Positions 47,921-57,581 of a stretch of DNA of 64,000 bases are shown here, one piece after another. Below the pieces are notes generated by a model that did no database searches, was not told the DNA's origin, and saw nothing but the letters and a program-made list of their open reading frames with translations. Numbering within the stretch: the first letter of the stretch is position 1; each line of letters opens with the position of its first letter. The stretch is from Phoronis australis (Eukaryota; Phoronida; Phoronidae). The DNA lies in assembly GCA_002633005.1 (NCBI GenBank), contig NMRA01000113.1, positions 340,441 through 404,440 on the forward strand, in the 5' to 3' direction. The position numbers and the translations under genes were made by a program.

Positions 47921-50743
47921 CTACTGCACGTTAGCCTCAACAGCGGGTTCAGGCAATTTTTCATTCTTTTCAATCATTTCATTGACCTCAGCCACCACAT
48001 CAATGGTGCGAACTGGCAGGACAGGCCTCTCCATTTCTTGGAACTCAATGCCATGTTTCCGCAACAATCCCTGAAGAACTTCAATTTCGTGCTCCTGCGC
48101 CTGACAGTACTCTCTGAACTTGGCTAGTTCCTGCTCAACTGCTTCACGCTGCCGCCTCTCTCGTTGAATTCGCTTGTCCGCTTGCGCCTTCACTGACAAA
48201 ACAATGCCTAAAACAAAACGGTATACGTTGTGGTCAGTTGTTTTACTGTACCACAGTTATCCTGTACATGCTTAAATGAAAGTCATCAAAGCATTGAGGT
48301 AAATAACACGTTCCATCCTGAATACAGCATCGTCAATCAAATTATGCATTGTTTAGTACCAGGAACAGCCCAGAGGACTCTTTTGGAAATCTTTTTTCTT
48401 AAGAAGACACTAAACCCAGTTTTGGTGACTTCAACCAACCCTCATTATGTCCCCTGCAAATTCATTGGCATGTACTCACTTGAGTGATAAAAGCCAAATT
48501 CAGATAGCCTCACTGTAGCATACAATGGACATTATGGTTCTTGGTGGGTAGTCTTTTCTTAGTTGTCATGTAACTCCCCTAAAGCGTTGTTTGTGCTGGC
48601 CTGTTTAGCAGACATCGTAAGAAGTTTTCAAACTTTTGCCCCAAACTTTTGAGGATTGACAAGGGTTAGAGAGTATTGTTTTGTTTTTGAGAATTGAATG
48701 GGAAAGTCATTTATTTCAGTCAGAAGGCCAAAACCAGATTTAATATCCTTTTAACAACTTACCAATCTTTAAAAGATAAAAATTAAGAAATTGACGACAT
48801 CTCACATGGGCGTACAAAAAAAATCCCCAAATACCACACATGGAGGTTTTATTAACTTAATTTTTCCGAAAGCCTGCCATGCACACTCCTTCTTGGTAGT
48901 GCTCTTTTGGAAATCCTTCGTACCCACAATGCAACACATCTGTCTGGCATTATCATGGAACATCACACATATTGTTTATTGCTCTTATACTGCTTGCTTG
49001 TTTACATCTAAATCATCATCTCATTACGCATTCAAACACCATCAAAGTTTTCTTGTTGTTCAGAGAGTTGCATTGCTAACAACATGAAATTGGGCAAGGG
49101 CATTTGTGAATTCTGAAAACTATCCTTGTGCCGCACAATCCATTTAAATTGAAACAGAATTTGCTTTGAATTAGTTTCAACTATGAATCAGGGATTTCAC
49201 GAAAGAAAGATCTTCCTGAAATGATCGCTTTGCCTAAGTGACCCAAGATTGACTTTTGGAAAAAGTGGTGGGGCTCATTTGTAAACTAATCGCCCACAGC
49301 ACCCTCGTTAATTCATGGCTTTCAAGAGGAAGTCTTCACTTTATCAGTAGCTTGGCTACTAGAAGAGAAGCGACATATGTGTTGACAAGTGATGAATGAA
49401 CTTGAAATGTTCCTTTAAGGTTATGTAGAACCCTGGAAAAAGTATGTCTAAATTTGGCAAACTTCGCAACATCATAACTCAGAAACGGATGATCATATTC
49501 ACACCAAACTTTTTGGCACTATGCTACATGCGCAGTCTCCAAAACTCTGCTAAATATTTCTTTCAAAACTGTCCACTTTTGCAAGAAGGACTATAAAAAT
49601 TGGGACTTTTATGAAAAAAGTTGCTCAAAATGATGATTTAGAATTACGTAACAGCATTTCTGACACTTCGTCTTGAACATTTACATTGAATGAAACTTGG
49701 TCAATTTATTGATACCATTTTTCGCCATCCAGGTAAAGACAGTATCACATGACCCAATTAATATCAGATTGGTATTAAAGTCAAAAATCAAATTTTATAA
49801 GCTTCCTACATTCATAAAATAAATTCTTCTATTGAAATAAAATCTATATTTATAGATATGTGGCTAAATATACTGACAAGTCATTATGTCCTACATAACC
49901 TTAAAGATAAAAAATTGAGAAGATTTTGACATCTGGCCCTTTTCTCTAACGTATACCTGTCCAGAAATGGAAAATGATCCAGAAAGAGGCTTTTCCAAAC
50001 CTTGTTTCCAAAAGAGCCCCCATCGGACATTTTTCCTGGTGGAGGCTCTTTCAGAAACCCCCAGTACTGTGCAAAAATGTATCACAATGCACGTCAAAGT
50101 ATTTCAATGCCTGTCACATGGTGCTAATGGAAACTTGCTATCAATGGAGAGTAATCAGTTTTTGAAGGGTAACAAAACTGACACTATTTTACATCATTCA
50201 ATGTAACAAGAGACGGAACTAATACAATCAGACAGACATCATACCATTCAACACTCTTGTGATACGCCACAGACGTAAGATGACTAACAATCCCACACTG
50301 GCCTGCACATCTTCACTGTCAATGAAAGCAATGTCCAGAGCAAATGAAACAATGACAATAACAGCATCAAATATCTCCATTTTGTGCTTGAAAAAAGTCA
50401 TCCGCATGGCATACAGTTTAACGATCAACTCAATGATAAAGATGCTTAAGATCGCGATGCTCATGAAATGTAAGGTTTCTGCAGCAATCTTAAGACTTTC
50501 CTCATGGCCCTGGATAGCTTCCAAATCAATAAGCAACTCGGAAATGACAAGAAGACAGTCAAGAATGACTAGACATATGATAATAATCTGGAACTTGTTT
50601 GAGTGGATGACATGATTGACACGCTCATGAAATGGCAGTGGAGCGTTCTTGGCCTCATCCGAGTCTGTTGTGACGGAGCTGCTGGTCTCTTCTTTCTCAA
50701 TCACTCTTTCAAGGTCATCATGAAGTTTCTTGAAGCCATCCAT
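47921..50743 (-). CDS. HVCN1: Voltage-gated proton channel Hv1
   Basis: Spliced CDS of 261 aa in two coding exons: 50743-50245 and 48207-47921 (minus). The ATG lies 5 nt after an intron acceptor (50749-50750), so a 5' noncoding exon lies upstream. The protein is a four-helix voltage sensor that conducts protons, without a separate pore domain. Seen: S1 with D62 (human D112, selectivity), S2 with H92 (H140), F102 (F150), E105 (E153) and K109 (K157), S3 with D126 (D174), and S4 with R157, R160 and R163 in LRLWRITRVLNG. Residues 172-220 form a charged coiled coil (QRERRQREAVEQELAKF...) that should dimerise the channel, then a Pro/Glu-rich tail. The intron falls inside G167, directly after S4, as in vertebrate Hv1 genes as I recall. 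The S3-S4 loop lacks the second zinc-binding histidine (human H193). Confidence 0.93.
48600..48780 (+). repeat. Dispersed repeat, copy B (in HVCN1 intron)
   Basis: Collinear with 21960-22150. Shared segments are AGTTTTCAAACTTTTGCCCC, AAACTTTTGA, GAGAATTGAATGGGAA and GGCCAAAACCAG. It has no coding capacity. Confidence 0.6.
49413..49906. mobile_element. MITE-like element in the HVCN1 intron
   Basis: The left end CTTTAAGGTTATGTAGAACC and the right end, read on the opposite strand as CTTTAAGGTTATGTAGGAC, form terminal inverted repeats of about 17 bp around a 494-bp noncoding body. I could not define a target-site duplication, so the superfamily is open. Confidence 0.7.
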
Positions 50744-50748
50744 GTTTT

Positions 50749-51716
50749 CTAAAAATAGAACAAAAACCAAGGCAAGGTAAATGGAGGAGGGTTTTCTGAA
50801 GATTAAGCCAAGAAAGTACCATAAGTACTCAAAAGGTGGTGCTGTTTCAATGGAAGACTACCAGAATATGGTAAAGTTTCAGTATTGGCAACCAGTTGCG
50901 ATCACTTGGTAAATGGGTGCAGGTTTTAATGAAAAAATCATTGTATCGTCACATTTTATTTAGCAAGATCAGCGGCTCCATTTCGTAACACATGATACCT
51001 GAAAATGAAAACTAGTGAGATCCCATGCTCTGTTGTAATGCATTGTACAATCTCTCGAAGACCTGCATGATCTCATCAAATTCAGAAGAGACCAAAGTTG
51101 CAAAGACCAGACCCATCAAAGCTGCATATTTTTAATTTACATTCAGCCAAGTACCAAGCAGCCCCATATTTGAAAACCATTCAGGTTTTGTGTCATATCT
51201 AGGTATGAAAGTCTTTCGGTACATCCTTGATACCCGCCATCAAAAAGAATGTGGATTTTTCTACATTGGAGACCAACAATGGAAGAACCNCTCCCCCGAG
51301 CACACACACATTCTAAGTCAAAGAAGGAATTCGTACAAGAATTAGTTTACAATAGAGGAATAGCTAAAATAGAAGGAATTAACATACCATCTGTAGTGCT
51401 CTTTACTGACTCTTGAGGCTACTTCGAAAGAACAAAATTGGCTTAAAACACAAAACAAAACAAAGGCAGGCTGCAATCCTTGTACCTTGTTTATTTACAT
51501 TTAAAGATGTCGCTTCATGTCACGTGAAAACCACATAATTATTATTAGTTGCAAGATTTTCATTGAAGTTTAGTAAAATTTTTATTAGAAATTAGAATGG
51601 TAAACAAAATTGCAGATCTGAAGTAGGAAAAATCAATTTTTACAGGTTTGATATTTTTCTTAAAACGTACTCCGAGTTTGAGATAAAATAGGTCAAAGAA
51701 ACATAAATAGGTCATC
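50749..51716. promoter_or_regulatory. Shared upstream region of HVCN1 and PRKRIP1
   Basis: The first coding exons of HVCN1 (minus) and PRKRIP1 (plus) are 973 bp apart and divergent. The HVCN1 5' noncoding exon must lie to the right of 50750, so the transcription starts may be very close or overlapping. No TATA box stands out. A single undetermined base (N) is at 51291. Confidence 0.4.
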
Positions 51717-54700
51717 ATGGAGTCGAAGGAAAAGAAGTTGGACGAGAAGCCAGTTGTGTTAGCAAGGACAGCCACAGATATTCAGCGTATGAAACTCGAG
51801 AAACTGATGAAGAGCCCTGTATGTATGACTGGGACTTTTATTAACAACTGAGCTCGAAAATAAAACTACCTGCCTCTCGGCTTTTACCAAACTGTCCTAG
51901 GTAAACAGGGTAGGCCTGCTAAATAAATGTAAGTTCATTGAGTGAGCACCGAGTGTGTGCTGTACTTGGAATCCTGCTTAATCTCAAGATCGCGTTTGTG
52001 TGAACTTGGAATTGGATATTCATTAAGGCAGTCGGGAGAAATTTGTTCTCTTTGTAAAGAATATGAGCAGTTACCTGCCTCACGATCACCAATGTTTTCC
52101 TTTACCCGGTAAAGGCTTTACCGGAATTGTGTTACAGAATGGGAGGAATCATACTCAGTCATAGGCGGATTTAGGGCCCTCCCCCCCCCTTTGGCTGCCG
52201 CAAGCAAAATGAAACAACAGACAGTGTGGAGTGTGAGGAAATACTGAGTTCAGTAACAAGGACTGGTAGCGGAAGAGGGGGGGACTATACTCAGACCCCA
52301 GATGGTAGCTGGACTCTGTTCCCCGTGTTTTTTTAGTCCAACGACAGACTTTGCTAATACTAATAGAAGGTCCACAAGCACGGCCCTGCAACATACGGGC
52401 CCCCCCCGTGCACATACAGTCGCTTTGCCCTATTCCCCGAGGCAACTTGTTGGGCCCCCCTCATGGTGTCCTAGATCCGCCACTGGGAATACGTGAATGG
52501 TAATTACAATTTTGTTTGGTGAATAAGATCGCCAATAGTTGAAAATAGGTTGGTTAAAATTTATATTGTTGATTAACATGTAATTTGCTTTAGTTCAGTG
52601 CAATTTTTTATCAACATGGATGTGATTATTTGTGTGAACTTTCCAAGTTTTAAGGTATATTCCAAGCATACGTGAACTTAAGATTAAGCAGAATTCCAAG
52701 TTCACGTGCAGCATGTGCACTGAGTTTGAGACAGAGTCTGACTGCACAAACAGGTGACAACACAAAAGTCTGAGGCTCCTATTTGGAACAGTGATTTCTA
52801 ACCAAAACAATCATATGAACAGGTGAAGCACCCTTCGAGAAACCCAAGAAATTGAACAGCCCCGTTCATTGTTATTGACAAAAGTCATAATGGATGACTG
52901 AATCGGGATATCTGAATTGGAGAACTGGCAAACTAAGCGAATGTCCTGAAAACCCAAGATCACCCATGTAGCCTTTTTCGTCTGTTTCAAATTTAGAAGT
53001 GCACTGTGTTTTTGATGATGACCAATGCCCTCTGCCAATCTCACCTACCTAAAGAAGAAGCCGCCGATTAGGATAGCAACATATGTCATAGGCCGCGCAA
53101 CACTGACTATACCGTAGTTCCTATCAGTAATTATCGTGTTTCATGTGCCTGTGGTAACGGCTTGAATTTGGTACAATATACAATATTTTATTTGTTTCAG
53201 GACAGACCAGCTCACATTCCTGACAAGCCTAAAGAATGGGCACCACCACCTCCTCCTGAGTTTGTCAGGAATGCATGGGGTAAGTACCAGTAGCTTTAAA
53301 GGGGAACATTCACTTTACTTTTTTTGAAAGCGTTTTTGGCCAATTTGACATATTTTTATGCACCCACATATATGTATGTGGTCACACATTGCCGTCTTCT
53401 CTGTAACCCTCGGAGTATCTTGATGAAAGTTGACTGAGTTCCTATGGAGATCACGACGGATGGCGATGATTTTTGGATGGATCCAACCACTGCAGTGTCC
53501 CCTAGTGGCAACTTTTCAGTAAACCGTGAAATGTAATTAAAAGTTTTAAAACATAAAACTGATATCATATAATGAAATTGATCCATTCTCAAAACAATTT
53601 CAATCATCAATTTGATTATTAGAGTTGGCTTTTCAGTAACCTGATATTTTTCGTTTTTGCCAAAGATTGTCTTGGGCAATCTGATTTGGTAACTTTCACA
53701 CTTTTTGTGTTTTTGTGGTAGGCAAAGACCATAATAAAAATACAATTTTTTTAAATTCAACAATAAATTGAAACTGTGTCAAAACCCACGAATGTGCATT
53801 TTGTAAACTGAATGTGTGTTAAACAGACCTTTCCTTCAGTATCAAATCACAGGGAATGATCACATGATGCAACGCCCTTGATCTCTGAGTGTACTGTGAA
53901 CAACTTGATGCAGTTATGGTTAATTTCAGGGTCTAGTGCTGGTGCTGGCAGTGGCGAGTTTCATGTTTACAGGGGAGTCAGGCGGAGAGAGTTTGCACGG
54001 CAAAAGTATCTTGACATTAAAACAGAAAAGGTATTTAAGCATTTGTCACGCTCTCGCTGTTTGCACTCTGTGTAAAGGAAATTGAGAGTACAACATGAAA
54101 ATTGTATCTGATTATGTGAGTTTTTCAGGACCATTGCTCCTGCGCATTAAACAAATATCCCAAGATGAAGTAATACTTTATCACCAATCTGATATGTGGT
54201 TTTGTATGGTGTTGAATTCACGTTTATCGGCAGCTAAAGGAAGTAATGTTAAAATTTTCTCTTTGATCTTATTCACACGTAGCTATTTGGCTTGCATCTG
54301 AGCATGTCACGACACTTTGTCACATATTCTTGTAACCCTGTGTCGTTTTATTTTTGCCTGAGGATGAGACAAGAATAGTCTAGAAATATTGCTGTCATTT
54401 TAATTAGTTTTCTTATGTCTCTTGGGCATCTGCTTTATTGTTGCACTGGGAACGACCGTTGAACGTTCATTGAGCTCGAGGAAGTATCATTGAAAATTAT
54501 TAACAAATTTTGTCAACATTGCTATTTACAAAAGACTTATAGTTCATTTTAAGTAATCCCAGATATTAAATGTGTACTTCATGCTTGGTTTGTTTAGATT
54601 AAATCAAAGATATTTGGTTTCAGGAAAAGAAGAATGACGAATATCATAATAAACTGGAAGAAAATAAAAAGTTAGCAGAGGAACGCACAGCTAAAAAAAG

Positions 54701-55337
54701 AGCAAAAAGGCATGAATGTATTTGATGTTAACTTTGGAACTGTTTAAGAATAAGTTCACTTTGGGGCTTACTTGCATTACGAAGTACGTCTTTGTGTCTT
54801 TGCTCTATGTGGAAAGTGGAAGAAACTTGGTGAGACCGTAACTGGCTAGTGTGTTTTTCAAAATTCATACATTCACTTTTTTGTAATTTATTCCAAGTGT
54901 TATCTGAAAGTTATAACTGATTGTTGAACTGATGTCACACTGATATTTTGAATCGGTTGTTTGTGATTATTTTCTGCTAGATGTAGTAAACTGAATTACA
55001 GGAACAGATGAAAAAGAGAAGTTCCAGTCAAAATGTACTTATGGGTAGATTTGACAAAGTATTTCTCATGTTGTTGAAGACGTGATGAAAGTCAGACTAT
55101 GCTTAGCTTGGGCGGTCATATTAGTTGTAATACACACCAGTGTGTGCAAGACTCTGGAAAGCATTAACACTGAATAATTTTTGTAGGTTAAAAAAGAAGC
55201 AAAAAGAGAAAAACAAGAAACAAAAAACTGATGTAAATGAGAGTAAAGTTAGCGAAAGTGAAGAAGAAGAGGACGAAGAGAGTGAAAACAAAGAAGATGA
55301 TGCTGAAGAAAGTAGTTTTGTGATTGGTGGAAAATGA
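51717..55337 (+). CDS. PRKRIP1: PRKR-interacting protein 1 homologue
   Basis: Spliced CDS of 172 aa (human about 184) in five exons: 51717-51818, 53201-53279, 53930-54030, 54624-54709, 55187-55337. The protein is small, highly charged and helical. In vertebrates it binds double-stranded RNA and PKR, and it is found in the catalytic spliceosome, where a long helix spans U2 and core proteins. Seen: [10 protein letters not shown], then a proline-rich [13 protein letters not shown], then [19 protein letters not shown] (the family hallmark), a Lys/Glu helix with [20 protein letters not shown], and an acidic tail [14 protein letters not shown] ending SSFVIGGK. The start codon is the first ATG of a helical [11 protein letters not shown] segment. 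Intron 4 uses a GC donor. AATAAA at 56502-56507 is the likely poly(A) signal, giving a 1.2-kb 3' UTR. Confidence 0.92.
52156..52485. mobile_element. Nonautonomous DNA transposon in PRKRIP1 intron 1
   Basis: The left end CAGTCATAGGCGGATTTAGG and the right end, read on the opposite strand as CAGTGGCGGATCTAGGAC, form inverted repeats of the common CAG..GGCGGAT(C/T)TAGG type. The 330-bp body has long C and G runs and no transposase. A similar single end (CAGGGGCGGATCCCGGATTT) lies at about 17912, without a recognised partner. Confidence 0.65.
53345..53530 (+). repeat. Single dispersed-repeat module in PRKRIP1 intron 2
   Basis: Reads TGCACCCACATATATGTATG, TGGTCACACATTGCCGTC, TTGATGAAAGTTGACTGAGT, GATTTTTGGATGGATCCAAC and GTGTCCCCTAGTGGCAAC. 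It gives the clearest single copy of the family also seen at 5000, 27870, 36420 and 38420. Confidence 0.7.
54710..55186 (+). other. PRKRIP1: GC-AG intron 4 of PRKRIP1
   Basis: The exon ends AAAAAG and the intron begins GCATGAATG; it ends TTTTTGTAG before G-TTA-AAA-AAG. This gives [14 protein letters not shown] in frame, as in vertebrate PRKRIP1. The nearest GT, 8 nt downstream, would put the next exon out of frame and stop at once. Confidence 0.7.
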
Positions 55338-56501
55338 AGGCAGCTGTCTGAAGCAAGAAAAGTGGTGATAAGAAAGTAAAGGTTTCACAGAAGTAAAGGA
55401 GAGCACTCAAAATGTATTCTTGCTTTTGGTATCAAAGGAAGTTGCACTGAAAAGCAATTGAAGACTAGTAGTTCTGAATTACTGTGTTGTCAAAAGTGCT
55501 GCAAATGGCTTTTATGTCCTCAAAAACACCTTCGAGGACGATGCAAATATGTCAAACCAGAAAAGAATATTTATTGACTGGTCACCTCTTATATACTCAG
55601 GTAACTGTTGTGGGTTGATCACTCTTGTGGACTGGTCATTCTTATGGACAGGTCACTCATATGGACTGGCTGCTCTTTTGGTTGCTTTTATGAATGATCA
55701 GAACTAATACTTGTTTTACAGAAATTTTTGATATAAGTTGTGTCTGTGAAAATTGAACCGTAATGGAAGTAAACACGTTTTATGAGTTTTAGTTGAAGTA
55801 TTTAGGCTTGAACAGTTATTAACTAATTTGGACTTGAAAACATTTAAAGTCTTGTCGGCATGCCATCTGTTGGCCACATCACGTGACCTAATGGACTTGT
55901 ATCATTCTGTTAGTATAATGTCTGAAGGAACGTCACCAGTAAACGATGCTAGCCTAAATGGTGGGACCTAGTTTGTGTAGATAGACATGAACATTGGTAG
56001 GACTGAGTTTGTAGAGCAACGTGAACATTCTGAAGTCATTACCGTAGTCATGGTTGATCTTTGGAAAGATTTCTGTTCTACCTTTGAAGAAACCCATCTT
56101 GGCATTGTTTAATAGTTGGCGTGATGGCTTTCTTGTCTACCTCATTCCACTTTTCATCATTTTATATTGAACTTCAACGTGAGATGAATATGGAAATATC
56201 AGCTTAGGATATTTTGTTGATCTTCAGCGGAGTTAAACACTTTTTGTTTTTGGAATTTATTTTCCATGGATGTATTAAAAATGGTAGTCAGTACACCGTC
56301 AATGAACAAATAACATTTAACCCTGTTACTGACTTCCATTCCTCCTTAACTTCAAACAGTAGTAATTGTGGCGAGTTGTCATAAAATTTTATGATGTTCC
56401 TTTTTGTTACCAAGAAATCACTTTTATATGCTCATTGCAGTTGTTAGGTTTTGTGTATTGATCTTTTTGTCTAGTTGGTGAGCATGTAAAATGAGTCAAA
56501 C

Positions 56502-56507
56502 AATAAA
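56502..56507 (+). promoter_or_regulatory. Poly(A) signal AATAAA, probable end of PRKRIP1
   Basis: First AATAAA with a T/G-rich follow-up downstream of the PRKRIP1 stop (55337). No coding sequence is seen between 55338 and 56502. Confidence 0.45.
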
Positions 56508-56695
56508 TTGTTTGTACAGCATGAGCTAGATAATGGTGCAGAAAAACCAGACAAGTGTTTCTGTGCTACATGACTGGTTGAATCGGAAAATAATTCCCCC
56601 TCCCCGTGTACCCCTGGGAGATCAACTTGTAAATTGCATTCTGATGAAGGCAATTACATGGAATAACGAAAATTGATGTTAAACTGAGAAAACCT

Positions 56696-56985
56696 GGCAC
56701 TGACAACAACACTGTCTGTTCTATGCTTTAGTAGTGGGTAACATTTTGACCTTGCACTGACAACAACGCTGTCTGTTCTATGCTTTAGTAGTGGGTAACA
56801 TTTTGACCTTGCACTGACAACAACACTGTCTGTTCTATGCTTTAGTAGTGGGTAACATTTTGACCTTGCACTGACAACAACACTGTCTGTTCTATGCTTT
56901 AGTAGTGAGTAACATTTTGACCTTGCACTGACAACAACACTGTCTGTTCTATGCTTTAGTAGTGAGTAACATTTTGAAGTAAACA
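56696..56985. repeat. 57-bp tandem repeat, about 5 copies
   Basis: Nearly identical 57-bp units with landmark TGACAACAACACTGTCTGTT at about 56701, 56758, 56815, 56872 and 56929. Copies differ at only a few bases, so the array is young or homogenised. The period of 19 codons leaves a minus-strand frame open (LLKHRTDSVVVSAR repeats), but there is no sign that it is translated. Confidence 0.92.
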
Positions 56986-57131
56986 CTTCTTCATACACAC
57001 TGTAAAATGAACACATTCCATACTGAACTAGGCATGGTGTAATGTTTTTGCCATGCGTTCAATGGTCACTGTGTCACAAACAGCCCACAGCTTACATATG
57101 ATATGACTCATAAGACTGCAATTAATAAAAA

Positions 57132-57137
57132 TTTATT
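57132..57137 (-). promoter_or_regulatory. Minus-strand poly(A) signal AATAAA
   Basis: TTTATT on the plus strand, about 450 bp beyond the proposed stop codon of the minus-strand coiled-coil gene. It fits the 3' end of that gene. Confidence 0.4.
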
Positions 57138-57581
57138 ACTTGCCTAAATGAACACATGGCAACATTTGGTCATTTTCAGAGAACCCTTATTGAGTTGTTT
57201 GTTCCAGAACATTTTTGTAGCAGATTTCCAAACATTCTAATGGCGCTTTTTACGAGTTTTCGCAAACTGTAAGTTCGTGCTGAAAATAAAATGGGAGATG
57301 TCCATCATTAAAGCGCCTATACAAACTTGTACTGTGAGAGGAACTGAATTTGTATTTGGACCATTTACGGCTATAAAATTGGTCTCGAGTTGTACTTACT
57401 CAAATGAGAAATGATTTTGACTATTATTGACTAGAGACCATGCTTGGTGAATAAAATGAAACACTGTGACAAGTCAGCTTGTAGAGCTAGGTCGCGAGAA
57501 ATTAACAACTGTCGTTTTACCAAAGGTCAAAAATCTCATCCGTTTTGATTGAGGAAGAATTTGAGACCAACAGAAACTGGT

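Noticed and set aside
48739-48752. A second ATATCCTTTT U12-donor-like sequence (plus strand)
   Set aside because: It lies on the strand opposite to HVCN1 and inside a dispersed repeat; no plus-strand gene is present there.
56654-57016. 120-codon minus-strand frame of 19-residue repeats
   Set aside because: Produced by the 57-bp tandem repeat, with no splice link to the neighbouring gene and no known motif.
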